DNA from: Cladobotryum mycophilum
Taxonomy: Eukaryota; Ascomycota; Sordariomycetes; Hypocreales; Hypocreaceae
NCBI GenBank assembly: GCA_036429605.1
Contig: JAVFKD010000004.1
Span: forward strand, 3,162,001-3,226,000
Direction: 5' to 3'
DNA length: 64,000 nucleotides
Program-made: the position numbers and the translations under genes
Shown here: one piece after another, positions 1-11,085 of the stretch
Layout of the letters: every line of letters begins with the position of its first letter
Numbering within the stretch: position 1 is the first letter of the stretch
Notes under the pieces: model-generated
Seen by the model: the letters and a program-made list of their open reading frames with translations, nothing else
Told to the model about the DNA's origin: nothing
Databases searched by the model: none

Positions 1-551
1 GTTGAAGAGAGTATCCTTCCAGGTTTCTCCATCGCATCTACGATAAAGCGATCCCCCGCCTATCGTTACTTCATCTCGGCCCCGCCAGCCGGGCCGTCCT
101 TCATCTTCACTCTCCCTCTCCCAACTCCCGGTAATCGGAAGCTGTCCCGTGCACTGAGTTCAATGGTAAGGCTTGCTTCTATTCCATCTTCTGTTTCCTT
201 CATGCCTTATCCCCCAAGGAGCGTGGAATGTAATAAGTGCATGCTTGTATGATATGGATACATGCGGGTGAGAATCCCCCTCATTTGAAGTCTCATGCAC
301 GTCCATGCACCAATTGGTCTCACTGCTGCAGCTGTCGTTCTGTTCCGCAAGGCACAAATAACCCGAAACAGATTCTTACCCAACGAACCCGCTCACACCC
401 ACTGTTCCATTGGCGAATACAAATTATCCATCTCGTAACGAAATTATATTAAATCCATACCATCTCACGTCTCACATCACTTGACTTCCCACAACGGGAC
501 CCTTCTTTTACGACTCGTTACAAAGTGGACATCTTGCAGGTTATCACCAAA
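1..551. other. Left-edge intergenic sequence
   Basis: No supportable gene is visible. Short open frames on both strands lack recognisable domains and have no matching splice structure. The last part is presumably promoter and 5' leader of the GST-like gene that follows. Confidence 0.5.
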
Positions 552-1497
552 ATGGCAACTGTCACTTATACCGTGCATCACTTCAGGCAGTCCATCTGCT
601 CCATCATGGTCAGGTACTGTGTCGCCATTCGAGGAAATCCCAAGGAAAATTCCCCAGAAATCACCTTTGTCGAAAAGCATGTGGATATCATTGCCGCAAA
701 GGACCAGCTCTCGGAGGACTTTCTCCTCAATGTGAATCCCAAGGGCCAGGTAGGATCCCACGAGTCTTGGACCCAAGAAGAAGAAGAAGAAGAAGAGGAC
801 AGAAGCTAAGCATCATGATACATTAACAGGTTCCGGCTTTGACGAGCCCATCTCTTCCTCAATCCATTATTGACAGTGTCAAAATTACCCATTTTCTGGT
901 GGACCTGTTTCCCGATCTGGCGCCAGCATCTCATCGGGAACTGATTCTCCAGTTGATTGATGAGATACATAGCGTCAACTTTTTCTCGCTGAGTTTCACC
1001 AAGAGACCAGAGATTCAATATGGCATTCGAGATTTAATCAAAGGAAAGATGGAAGAGGACATCTCACCCAGATACCGTCAGGCATTGGAGTATAAGCTAG
1101 GCATGTAAGTCAAGCCGAATCGAATGAAGACAGCAACCCCCAACCTGGCTATCCGTGTATGAGGACACTTCTAACCACATACCTATTACACGGGGGATAC
1201 AGTAACATAAGCGAGAAGATCAACAGTCTTGAGTCCGAGTATGTAGCAAACATGGTTGAGCACACACGTAAAGTGGTGGCATCATTCGAGCAACATCTGC
1301 CGGCCGGCGCAGCGTGGCTCTTTGGCTTTTCGCAGCCGGGCGCGGCTGACGCTCATCTGGTTACTCTGATCGCAAGGTTGACGGATGTGAACAGAGGCCA
1401 TCTTGTTCCACCACGGTTGCTGGCGTATGCCGAGGCGGCCTACCTTACGCCAGCGTGGGAGAGCGTGATGGAGGGAAAGAGAACAATGATTGCATGA
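552..1497 (+). CDS. Glutathione S-transferase-like protein, three exons
   Basis: Predicted to join glutathione to electrophiles or to be a related GST-fold protein, probably cytosolic. I assemble exons 552-749, 830-1104 and 1203-1497; the GT-AG introns keep phase and give 255 residues. The N-terminal thioredoxin-like half contains NPKGQVPAL near residue 62, the cis-proline segment typical of GSTs. The C-terminal helical half ends with a GST_C-like stretch around AADAHLVTLIARLTDV. The start at 552 gives a short leader before the first beta strand; an upstream in-frame ATG at 525 adds nine residues. The substrate and GST class cannot be read from the sequence. It is the first gene in the window, transcribed toward the Fig1-domain gene. 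Confidence 0.72.
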
Positions 1498-3677
1498 TTG
1501 GTTGGTGTAAGGGGAAATTGAGTGATGGCGAAATAGTGAACTCATCATGGGACTGGAGGACCACGATACAACACAACACAACACAACACGACACAGGACG
1601 CTACCACGCAAAGACAGTATGGCTACTTACAAGGGCTCAGCGGTTGAATCCGGGCTTACGCCAAAGAAATGGAATAATTCCACAATTTGGTACATTCAGT
1701 GGAGGTTGTTATCGTCTTGTGTTGATTATCTACAGTAATTACCCTGAAGATGAGCGTGAGCTCCAAGGGTCTCAATTTGCCTGTCAACAAATACTTGTAC
1801 TCGATGGGAAAAGTTGAAACTGAAATCACCTTCTCTTACCATCTTAGCATGGAGGCATCTTGAGGTACTGGAAATTTTAAAATTGGATGCCTCTACTCCG
1901 TACTGGGTAGTAGTGGTAATAGTAGTAGTACTAGGTAGTGAATGGCAGACAGGGTACGGAGTATCATCACACACCTACACACTACCGAGTATACCAATCC
2001 AATTAAAGCATGACACGATCCATGGAGCAAAGCGCTGGAAATCAAAATCCACTATCGAGTCTGACGATGGACGGGAGCCAGCGAAATCGTCATGGCAACC
2101 CGCCAAGGAGCAAGTTCGTATTGATTGATTGATTAAATTGCACTTTTTTTGTTGCTACTTGGGACTTGGACCATGCGTTACTGTGTCGTGGTGTGTTGTG
2201 CTGTGTGTTGATGTGCTTCGCCTTGCCTTGCTTTTATCTTGCTGCGCCTACGAGGTCAAGTCCAATGCGGCCAAGAGGAGGATGCTATGGATTGATTGGG
2301 TTTCACCGCACGAGTGGTGATGTGTTGTTTAGGTACAGGTAGTACTCCGTAAGTAAGGTTAGTAGTCTAGATGATTTGTTTACTCGCTCGTGCAGCATGC
2401 AATCTGTATGCAGAGTAGGGCAGAAAAGAAAGGCGGCCAACACAATGAATTGTCTGCATCGTTGTTGCTCTTCTTCTTCACCTGACATCGTCACCCCAAG
2501 TGAATAACCGTCCCATGATGCAACCACTTTAAGCCGTTCAGACACCCCTTTTTAGATTTGGGACCTGCATGAGCCGGAAATGGGCTTTTTTGCTTTGGGG
2601 ATGAATGAATCCGTTGCATAAATTTGTACCCTTTTGCTTGTGTCTGCATAGCTGAAGAACCTCGGAAGTACTTGTACCTTTCAGCATAAGGTTTCCTTGT
2701 TTTTCTTTTTTTGGGGGGTTCCATTTAGCGCTCCATCAGCTGCAGGGCCCTCTAAAACTCCCTCTCTGTAGGTACCTATCAGGGCTCCAGCTGTATGTAC
2801 TCCGTACTGGCTGTAGCTTCTCTCGCGCAATCAGCGCCGCATCCGCCCCGCGCGGCCCCACTCTTTGCCAACGTCACCTCGGTCGCCCCGCCAACCAAAG
2901 TCAATACAAATCCTGGTGGCTGGGCCAACCAAAACCGCCAGCCAGCCCAACCCTACCCGTTCGTTGAAATCCAGATGGTTGGTGATACATCCCGTCCTCA
3001 TTCCATCCATCCAATACGTCGTTTTTTTACTATTCTGATTGACTTACCCAGCCATTCGATAAAAAACCTTTGAACGAATTGAGAGAAACAGGGAAGCAAG
3101 GTTTCTGAAAGGGGACTGATCCACTGCCCAAGTTGGTCAACGTTTCCTTGCACCGTTTTCCTAATCCTCTCGAGGAATATTCGTTCCTCTTCTCCTTTCT
3201 CTCTCTCTCTCTCTCTTTCTTTGAGCTAAGTGTTGTTACTTGACCAAGTTCCGAGTACTGATCGCATGAGGGCAAGACAATTCTCACTTCAGCATTCCAG
3301 GGCTTCCTCTGCATCCATACCCTGCCCACTCCGTTTTCTACCTCGTGCGATTTTCTGGTTTCACTCACCGTCGACCAAGTCTACATTCCTCGATTCCTCC
3401 CCCACATCACGCAAAGAACGAGAGACAGTAGCAGGATTGCAACCGACGAAACGAAGCGAGCCGGTTCCCCGGAACCAATTCGAAAAGAAAGAACATCTTG
3501 GGAAGAATCGCGGGCTGCATAGAAGAGGCGCACCGTCAACCCTCGAGCGTTTTGCGCTCGCCGTATCTTGAGGACCCCGACCGTTGCCTCCCTTGTACGG
3601 AGGACGGGTGCTGGGGCTGGTTTTCATTCCCTTTAGTCTCCATTTGATACGATCCCTTGGGACGACTCCAATCGATC
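1498..3677. other. Intergenic region with short dispersed motifs
   Basis: About 2.2 kb without a convincing gene. It contains an ACAAC-rich stretch near 1567-1600. Copies of TACTCCGTA or its complement lie at 1894, 1954, 2343 and 2798, and a TAGGTACCTA-like motif near 2769. A CT dinucleotide run at about 3201-3220 lies roughly 460 bp before the next start codon and suits a promoter or 5' leader. Small open frames here have no recognisable domain. Confidence 0.5.
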
Positions 3678-4732
3678 ATGGCGACACATACCAGTAGCAG
3701 CGGAAGTGGCAGCTCAAGCTCACGTTCCGTAGGCCCCAAATTTCAAGTCGGATGGTACCGTGAGTGGCCCTATTAAACGAACATGCACTCTGTGGATTGG
3801 AATGCGGGATCGCTAACTTGTTTCTCTTTTTTCTTTCTGTCTAGGATTCTTACCTTTTCTCGGCTATCACCATGTCTTGATGATTCTGATAGTGGTTGTC
3901 ATCATCCTGTTATGTATGTCTCACCGCCAGTCCCCTGTCCAGGTCGAAACTGCGTATACTGACCACCATCACGAAAACAGCACTATTACTTGCTGGATGC
4001 TCATCCTCATCACCGCTGATGCCATCCATCTTCTTGATTTCAATCTACTACAAGAACTACGAGGCCAAGCCTGATACCGCCCAAGTCCAGTACAATGTCC
4101 ACACCGCTATCCAGAATCTCGCCGGCGACGCCCATCTTCAGGCCCGTGTCGGTTACTTTGGCATTTGCATCAACCCCGATGGTGGCTCCTGGTTATGTAG
4201 TAACAACGCCACGGCGCTGGCCAAGGAGGTTTCGGTTGATCAGGACCCCCTGAATTTGATTTGGCTGGCAGCGCAGTTCAAGGACATGGTTGTGTTTCCT
4301 TACTTGATGTAAGTGCAAGAGAATATGTGAACCTCATGCAATTCATCGCTAACATTTTTCAGCATCATCGCCATTATTTTCGCTTTCCTCTGCCTGATCC
4401 TCCTGGCCACCTTCCCTGGATGGCACGAGGAGGAAGACTCCGAGGGCTCAGAGCGAGAAGTCAAGCCATTCCCCTCTCGTCCCGTCTCGCAGATTGCTCT
4501 CGCCATCATCTTCATTGCGTCCATCTTCGTTCTCGTTTCGGTTCTCTGGCAGCATACAGCATCAGTTGCAGCATCAGTCATCGCGCAAGATTTCGGTAAC
4601 GGTGCGGTCAAGAGCGGTGTCGGCACCAGCGCCATGGTCATGGGTTGGTTCTCCTTCACTCTGCTCATCATCGTCACCATTGGCCTGCTCGTCATGATAT
4701 TGAGTATACGCGTCTTGAGCCAGATGGTATAA
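3678..4732 (+). CDS. fig1: Fig1-domain plasma-membrane protein (Ca2+ regulator / membrane fusion)
   Basis: Fig1 proteins support low-affinity calcium influx and cell fusion during mating, and hyphal growth or conidiation in filamentous fungi. Four exons (3678-3759, 3845-3913, 3981-4308, 4363-4732) keep frame and give 282 residues. A Ser-rich N-terminus precedes a first membrane segment (about residues 35-65, including LLLAGCSSSS). An extracellular loop carries GYFGIC followed by a second Cys in SWLCSNN, matching the claudin-superfamily pattern G-phi-phi-G-x-C(n)C found in Fig1. Three further hydrophobic segments follow, two around IIAIIFAFLCLILLATF and ISQIALAIIFIASIF-like sequence and a last one near WFSFTLLIIVTIGLLVMIL, so four in all. 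Intron 2 is 67 bp with a CTGAC branch site. The family assignment is firm; the exact physiological role here is inferred. Confidence 0.88.
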
Positions 4733-5702
4733 TCAACATGATGGAGAAGAAGTGGGCAAATATTGTATATGGGGGACATGAAACGGGGCGGATCAAATTA
4801 AAGAGGATCCACGCATCAGCATCGGCGTTTTAAGTGGCGTTCTCGCAAAGACTTTTTTTAATTCGTTTTTATTTCCTTTTAACCTACTCTACTCTATACG
4901 ATGAAAGACGATACCAGCGCCGAACCTCTACGCTGCATGAGACAATTTCGCATCTCCCGCCTCGAGGGAATGCCACGACAGCAAAGGATGAGGTTTCGAC
5001 ACCGGCATATCAACGAAGAAAAGGAATAATGGGACGCTTCACGCCAGCAGAAGAAGAATTTAGACGACAATGGATCTGGACGGGGTTGGGTACGATTGTT
5101 TATATGAATGTTTTTGTTTTGTTTTGTTCCTTGGGCTTGGAGGTGGATATACCGAGAAAGAAGACTGGATTGATGTAAATCATGTTGCGAGATACGAAGT
5201 CATGTATAATACGGGGCGGCAACGAAAATCCTTTTGCCCAGTGGGCAGGAGATGCGAATGGAAATGTGTCATGGGGATTTTGTGGTTTCACTTTTTCTTC
5301 GCTTTTGCCCCCCCTTGTTGCTTGAATAATGATAGACTGGACTTTGTGTGCCTGGAGTATATACGTCTCTTGTCACTCAACGATTGATACCTTGGGTTAC
5401 AGAATGAGAAAGGAAGAATAAAAGACATCCTTTAATGGTTTCCCGGAGAAGAAATAATTCCAAAACGCCTTTTTGTGACTATCCCCATACCAAATGCTTG
5501 CTTCTCCTATCCCTGATGCATTCGCATGACCAAAAACTCGTAACAAAGAAAAACAATCTTTGGAATAATTATACAACCATTATTCATTAATGCTCCCTTC
5601 CCAAAACGAAAACCCTACTCCCTAAAAACAAACCAACCAACCAAACAGGAATTAGGAATGAATAGTAGTAGAAAAGTTTTATTGTTATTGTTGTTCCCCC
5701 CA
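4733..5702. other. Convergent intergenic spacer
   Basis: This stretch lies between the 3' ends of the Fig1 gene and the GH47 gene. It probably holds both 3' untranslated regions. The open frames in it (for example near 4834-5387) have biased, domain-free translations, and I do not support a gene. Confidence 0.55.
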
Positions 5703-8700
5703 TTACCTCGGCCTCCTGAGCGGATGAGCCTCCGTATTAAACACAAAATCGTCCAAGCTGATGGTTTCCGGATCGGCAAAGAGCAAGTAGTAGTACTTGA
5801 GCGTCTCGGCCAGCCAGAAGCTCTCCATCTCGTCCTTGAGCTCGGGCTCGTCCTTCATGACGTTATCAATGGCGCTGTTGGCGATTTCGGTGCGCGTGGC
5901 CCGGATGGTGGCCTCGAACATTCTCCAGCCTTTTTCCATCCAGATGGGGTCGCCGGTGATGCGGTAGAGGTAGAATACTGACTCGATGGCTTCGGGTCTG
6001 TTAGGGGGGGAAGAGTTAGTATCTATTTGGAGAGAGGGGGAAAAGGGGGGTGGGAGAAGAGGGGTTTAACGTACCTTAGAAGATATGATGGGTTATTAAT
6101 CGAGGTGAATCCAGGAGGAAGCTTGAATTTCTCAATCTTTCCCTTTACAAACTCCTCATGAGATAATGGCTTGGGTGGGAATGCAGCCTGGCCTGGGGCT
6201 TTGGGCGGAAGAGGAGGTAATCGGTTTGCCTCTAGCACCGAATTGAGTACAGCAGGCTTCTTTTCCAACTGATCGTCGTCTCTCTGACTGCCCGACTTGG
6301 GCGCAGGAGCCTTCCCCTTCTTTTCCTCCTTTTCCTCAGTCTTCCACCCGATTCTGTCCTTGAGTGCCTGGGGAAGTTCCGAGCCCACGTTTGGATCACC
6401 GCCGGTGGCGTCTTTCTTGTCGCCTTGGGCGGGAACTGCCGCGCGCTTTCGATGTGACTTGACATTACCGGAAGAACCTTTGGCTGCTTGCCTCAGAGAC
6501 TCGGCGGCATTGTCCTTGACTTGATCGATACCATCGCTATTGGCAGCAGTCTCTTGCTGCTGTTTCAATCGCTCCAGTCCTCGCTTCGCCGTCTCCTCTT
6601 CCCACTCTGCCACCCTCTTCTCTCGCCATTTGCCAGAAGGATCAAGCTTCTCCCACCAAAGCGTCTCGTTGAACTCGCACTTCTCCAGTGTCGGGCAGGG
6701 CACAATCTCAGCTGACTCCGGCATAATGCCTGATGCAGTTGTTTCATATGCCCAGACACATCCGTCCGTCAGCTTCTTGGCGATCTCGATATCTTTCTTC
6801 TGTCCGAATATCTTGCCGCCCATTGCGTACATGCCACCGAGAAAGCATGACAGGTGGGTGATCTCAAAAGTAGCTGTGAGATCCTTCTTTGGGTCTCCGC
6901 GTGTCGTGACTCTGGCCGGAAACAAGATATCACGATCATCCTTGATCATGGGTCGATATAATAGCCACTCGTTGATGCCCTTGACAGCGTCCTTCCAGAG
7001 TTTTTCATACTTGACTTCAAACCCGCCTAGGAGAACAAATGCTTTAGGAAAGTACTCGTACGCGGAATCCTGGCCGCCTGCTATGTGATAGACCTGTGGT
7101 CCAAATCGGCCGGGTGCGAGGCCTTGTCCGACACAATCCCACTCGGCGGATCCTCCATCTGCTGAAAAGGGGGCTGCTGCGTTCGGTCCTTGTCAACTGG
7201 TATTTGTTGTCTTGGTACCTGGTTGGCCTTGGGGCTTTCATCCTTTACGGGGATCTCGTCACGCCGCCGGATGCCTGCTGCGTTGCTTCCGCTGACTTCC
7301 TCGGTCTGAAGTTTTCCAACAACAAAGCCATCCGATTTCTTGGGGGGCTGGTTCGAGGCTGGTTGACGGGGTTGATCGGCGTTATCTGGACTCTCTGGTT
7401 GGATTTTGCCAACAATGAACTCGCCAACTTTCCGGCGCGCATCAGCCTGGCCGATTTGACTGTTGCCATCCTGCTTCTCGGGTTGGATTTTTCCAACAAC
7501 AAAACCGTCTTGTTTTCCATTCGAGGCAGGTTGACGTGCGCCATTACCATCACCTCCCTCATTTTCAGGTCGGATTTTCCCCACGACGAAGCCACCCTCT
7601 TTCTCTTTCGATGTAGGTAGACGCGCACTACTGCCATCATTTTCTTCAGTTTCAGGCCGAATCTTGCCAACGACAAATCCGCCTTTCTCCTTTGACGCAG
7701 GTTGGTGTGGATTATTACCATCGCTCCCCTCATTTTCGGACTGAATTTTTCCAACAATGAAGCCGCCGTCTTCTTTCCCATTCGAAGCAAGCCGAGGTGG
7801 GCTACTACCGTCACCTCCCTCGTTTTCGGGCAGAATTTTTCCGACTACAAATCCAGCAGAGCCCTTGCTCGGGCTTTTCGAAGCAGGTCGGGGGTTGCGC
7901 CAATGCCTTCTATATCTTGCTGGATCTTTCCGACAACAAAGCCTGAGGATTGGTCTTGATCAGGGTGCGGTGCCTGACCCTTATTCTCCGACTTCTCATC
8001 TCGAATTTTATCTATAACGTATCCATTAGGTTTCTTAGAAAGCTCATCCGATTTCAGTTGCATTTGAGCAGCCTTGCTAAGGGGGCTTTCTTGATCTATG
8101 GCAGTACGATTACATCCTGACGCATCCACGGTCTCCGGGAAAAGGCCTGGCAGAGCTGTGCCGGATTTCTGCATCTCGACCAATGCGTCAGTGATGCGGT
8201 CTATAGCGTCGTAGTACTTGTTCTTATTAGTAATTTGTGCTAGACGTGAAAACTCCAGAGAGAGTGTGCCCAGCTCTGCGATGCTGACAGTCCCGGCACG
8301 GTGAGGCTGTGAAGCATATTCTGGTTTCCACTGATAGTACAAGATGGGCATTCGATTCGGTGTATCGAATGCCCCCATGAGAACGTCGGCAAGTTCAACG
8401 GCCTTGTCTAGAAGAAAAGGAAAGTTTCCTCCAGGGCCTCCGCTAACATCGAGGGCACCGAGGATTCCACCGAGGTATCGAATGGTCGTCTCAAAGACGG
8501 GGATGCTATTGCACTGTGTAGTCGTGAAATCAATGTCTTTGACAGCCTTGACAACTTGCTCAAACTCATCCCTGAGGCCGGCAATCCAAATTGTATCCAG
8601 CGAGTCGATTAATGTAGCCGCCCAGCCGCAGAAGGGGTCGCGAAACTTGCCAGAAACCGGACTGAGTTCGTCATGCATCCACGCGTGTTTCTTGTAGCCG

Positions 8701-9350
8701 GCCCATGCCCTTTCAATCTCCTTGGTCACTCGGATCTGTCTTTCGACTCGCTTGGTCTTGTCCGCTAAAGTCTCGGTGCCGAATTGGTGTTGGATTCGAA
8801 GAATTTTAAGGGGACTATAGGGTGAGATCCATTTGACCGACTTGGCAGGGACGGGGAAGAATTCCGTCATGGGTTTCCAGTGAACCTTTGGCACCACATT
8901 ATCCCTTGGTGGTGTCTCGATAGAAGCTTTGGGCGGGTTCTTAGGGTATATGTCGGCCAGGGTCCAATCCGAATCCTCATTCTGGGTCTTTTTCGCTTTG
9001 TGTTCGGCAGGACCTGCGTCCTTGGTGTCTTGGACTTTCTCGATCGATTTCTCGGATTCATCTTTGTTGCTCTTGGCGACTTCGTGATCTTGGTGAAGAG
9101 GCCCCTTGTCGGTACTTGGAGGTGCGGCAGCTTGCGAGCCAGCTTGAGGTGCAGCTTGGGGATCGGAGTGAGGATGCAAATTGGCAACGGGCTTGTATTT
9201 TGATGGATCGTCCCAGGTGTTGTGCGCAACGTGGTAGAGCATATAAATAATGATCACCGCAAGGACGGCGAACATTCGCCTTCGTCGAAACATCTTGAAG
9301 CTCGTACCGCCACTGTCTTGGACGGACGTGTTAGGAGTCGCGGCGATCAA
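5703..9350 (-). CDS. GH47 class I alpha-1,2-mannosidase with an expanded tandem-repeat linker (two homopolymer frame breaks)
   Basis: GH47 enzymes trim alpha-1,2-mannose from N-glycans in the ER/Golgi or mark misfolded glycoproteins. The N-terminus has MFRRRRMF followed by a single hydrophobic anchor (AVLAVIIIYMLYHVA), so a type II membrane protein. GH47 blocks in order: DPFCGWAATLIDSLDT, FETTIRYLGGIL, PGLFPETVDASGCN, then a long linker, EWDCVGQGL, AYEYFPKAF, RPEAIESVFYLYRITGD and the calcium-site TEAHP close to the C-terminus. A 77-bp intron (5998-6074) joins the last two exons in frame. The frame breaks at 7890-7894 and 7169-7173, both G5 runs on the + strand. One added base in each gives a continuous protein of about 1,190 residues, much longer than usual because of nine linker repeats. 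I read the breaks as assembly errors. Confidence 0.88.
7295..8030 (-). repeat. Nine degenerate tandem repeats (core GFVVGKIQPE) inside the GH47 gene
   Basis: Nine copies of a core G-[FY]-[VI]-[VI]-[GD]-K-[IL] recur every 80-91 bp (27-30 residues), starting near 8025, 7945, 7857, 7768, 7681, 7598, 7508, 7422 and 7331 on the minus strand. Each core is followed by an acidic, Asn/Gly-rich spacer and often by a PAS-K segment. The last full core (GFVVGKLQTEE) is followed by non-repeat linker before the conserved EWDCV block. The pattern is read directly from the translation; a function for it is unknown to me. It replaces the short disordered linker that GH47 relatives have here. Confidence 0.85.
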
Positions 9351-11085
9351 TCAATTCTCCGGGCAGTTGGGGGATGGATTGGGCTCTCGTCGCTGACGTA
9401 GGAGCCAATAGGAGCTTGAGAAATCGTATGCAAGTCCCTGTAATATTCAGTAGCGCTAGCACTGATGAGTCCACACACCACTATCAATATCAATCCATGG
9501 ATAGGCAGTATGTCTATCTGTATTGATGCAGAATGGATACTTGTAGAAGTTTGCAGTAACCATGGATGGAAATCTCTTCAGACTATAGTAGCATTTTAAA
9601 GCATTGGAGAGGAGAGGAGAGGAGAGGAGAGGAGAAAACAGGACAGGCATCGGAAGGTACGGCGGGATTTATAAAGGTGCTGATGAGCATGCTGGGCTTA
9701 TTTAGGTTCAGAGAGATTATTTATTTATTGCCTTGCTAGGTCGCACCTTGATAGATGACTGGATGACTGACTCGAAGAGGTAAGTTTGAACACAGCTTCA
9801 AGCTTCAAGTGGGGCAAACTTAAGGGTTCAGGGTCTAAACGCGGCTCAATTAGGCATGCAGCATGTTTCTAGGATTATAGAGGTTTATAACAAGCAAAGC
9901 TCATGGAGTAGTTATTTAGGGACATCAATAGTAGACTGTAAGCATAATCGATTCCTTCTTGGAGCAGGATAAAACACCTGCCTTCTATAGGTGGTCTGGG
10001 TCTGGACTGTTCTCTACTACCTGGGTATCCAAGGAGAGCTGAACAGGTAATCGGGCTATCTCACTACCTAACGTATCCTAGAAGGAGATACTATGTAGAT
10101 TACCTAGTATATTTATTGCAGCTTTGGCTTATTAGTGAGGCGCTCATCTCCCAGCATATTTCTAGTCCTTGGCAATTAAAGCCATCGATGCTTTCCAGAA
10201 GTGAAAGCCTGGTGCATAGATGATTACCGCCACAAACAACACGATCCATCTATCCGTGTAAAAGTAAACTTGAGCTTCTCACTACGTAGTTTGCAACGTG
10301 TTCTTAACTGCTCAAAGATCAAGAGCTGCATTGAAGATCGTGGTCTACGGTGGATGACGGCATCGACTTTCTTCGGTTGTTGTACCCAAGCTGTATATGA
10401 ATGCATAGTTTTGTGTATTGGCCTAATTACAGTAGACGGATCCGATCCTGAGCTCTGTGACTAGCCCATCTTTATAGTATGTATATGCTTGGCTATATAA
10501 ACATTCCATTCTCCCGTCTCTTATTCATGGATGGAAAATGCCTACACCGAGGTCCCCTGGAGCTTTAGTGGAGTAGAGACACGTTTTAGTGGCTCAAGGT
10601 CACGTACGGAGTACTTCGTCCGACTACAGTGGGTCGTAGAGTGTGTGGGGATTCTGGTTAGTGGACGTCGGCAACCAACGGGGATGCATCTCGCTGCTCT
10701 CCATTCAGGTCTCCAGTGCATCCGCGGATGGATGGATCCCACCTAAATAGGTATCACCGCTGTAGCGCGATCAGTGCATGACCTCGAGTACGACGCCATT
10801 CATTTCGGTGTCCTGAGCAAAACTCCGTAGCTACGATTTTCTCTCTCTCGTGACTTGGTTCAAGTGCACGGCGAGTGGCAGCAGATCAGCCATTCAAACA
10901 CCCAGCAACACGAGTCGATATTCCCGAATCAGCAGCGACGACGGACTGTTGATTCGTCCAACAATTTACGCCTAATCCTCCTGTCCTGATCCTCCACTCC
11001 AGGCCCATCCATCTAGTCTCTCCAACCTCCATCGACCTCCGCTGCTACTCGTTTACCATCCAATATCTACCGGGAGTAGGCAGCC
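9351..11085. other. Gene-poor, AT-richer intergenic region
   Basis: About 1.7 kb between two divergent genes. A GGAGA repeat (about 9604-9634) lies in the upstream region of the mannosidase. Much of 9650-10500 is AT-rich with no coding signal. A TACGGAGTA motif occurs at 10605. The last 250 bp before 11086 are pyrimidine-rich and suit a promoter and 5' leader for the GH5 gene. Confidence 0.5.

Noticed and set aside
2491..3073. Small open frames on both strands before the Fig1 gene
   Set aside because: No domains, no conserved splice pattern, and translations look like random sequence.
4834..5387. Two overlapping open frames downstream of the Fig1 gene
   Set aside because: They lie in a convergent 3' region and have no recognisable protein feature.
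7162..7262. A 101-bp intron in the GH47 gene (CGGC|GTGACG to TTTTCAG) that would bridge the second frame break
   Set aside because: It is phase-compatible, but one added base in the adjacent five-base run gives the same correction without a weak donor, and eight other genes show the same run defect.
10201..10746. Open frames in the gene-poor region before the GH5 gene
   Set aside because: Overlap on both strands, unusual composition and no family resemblance.
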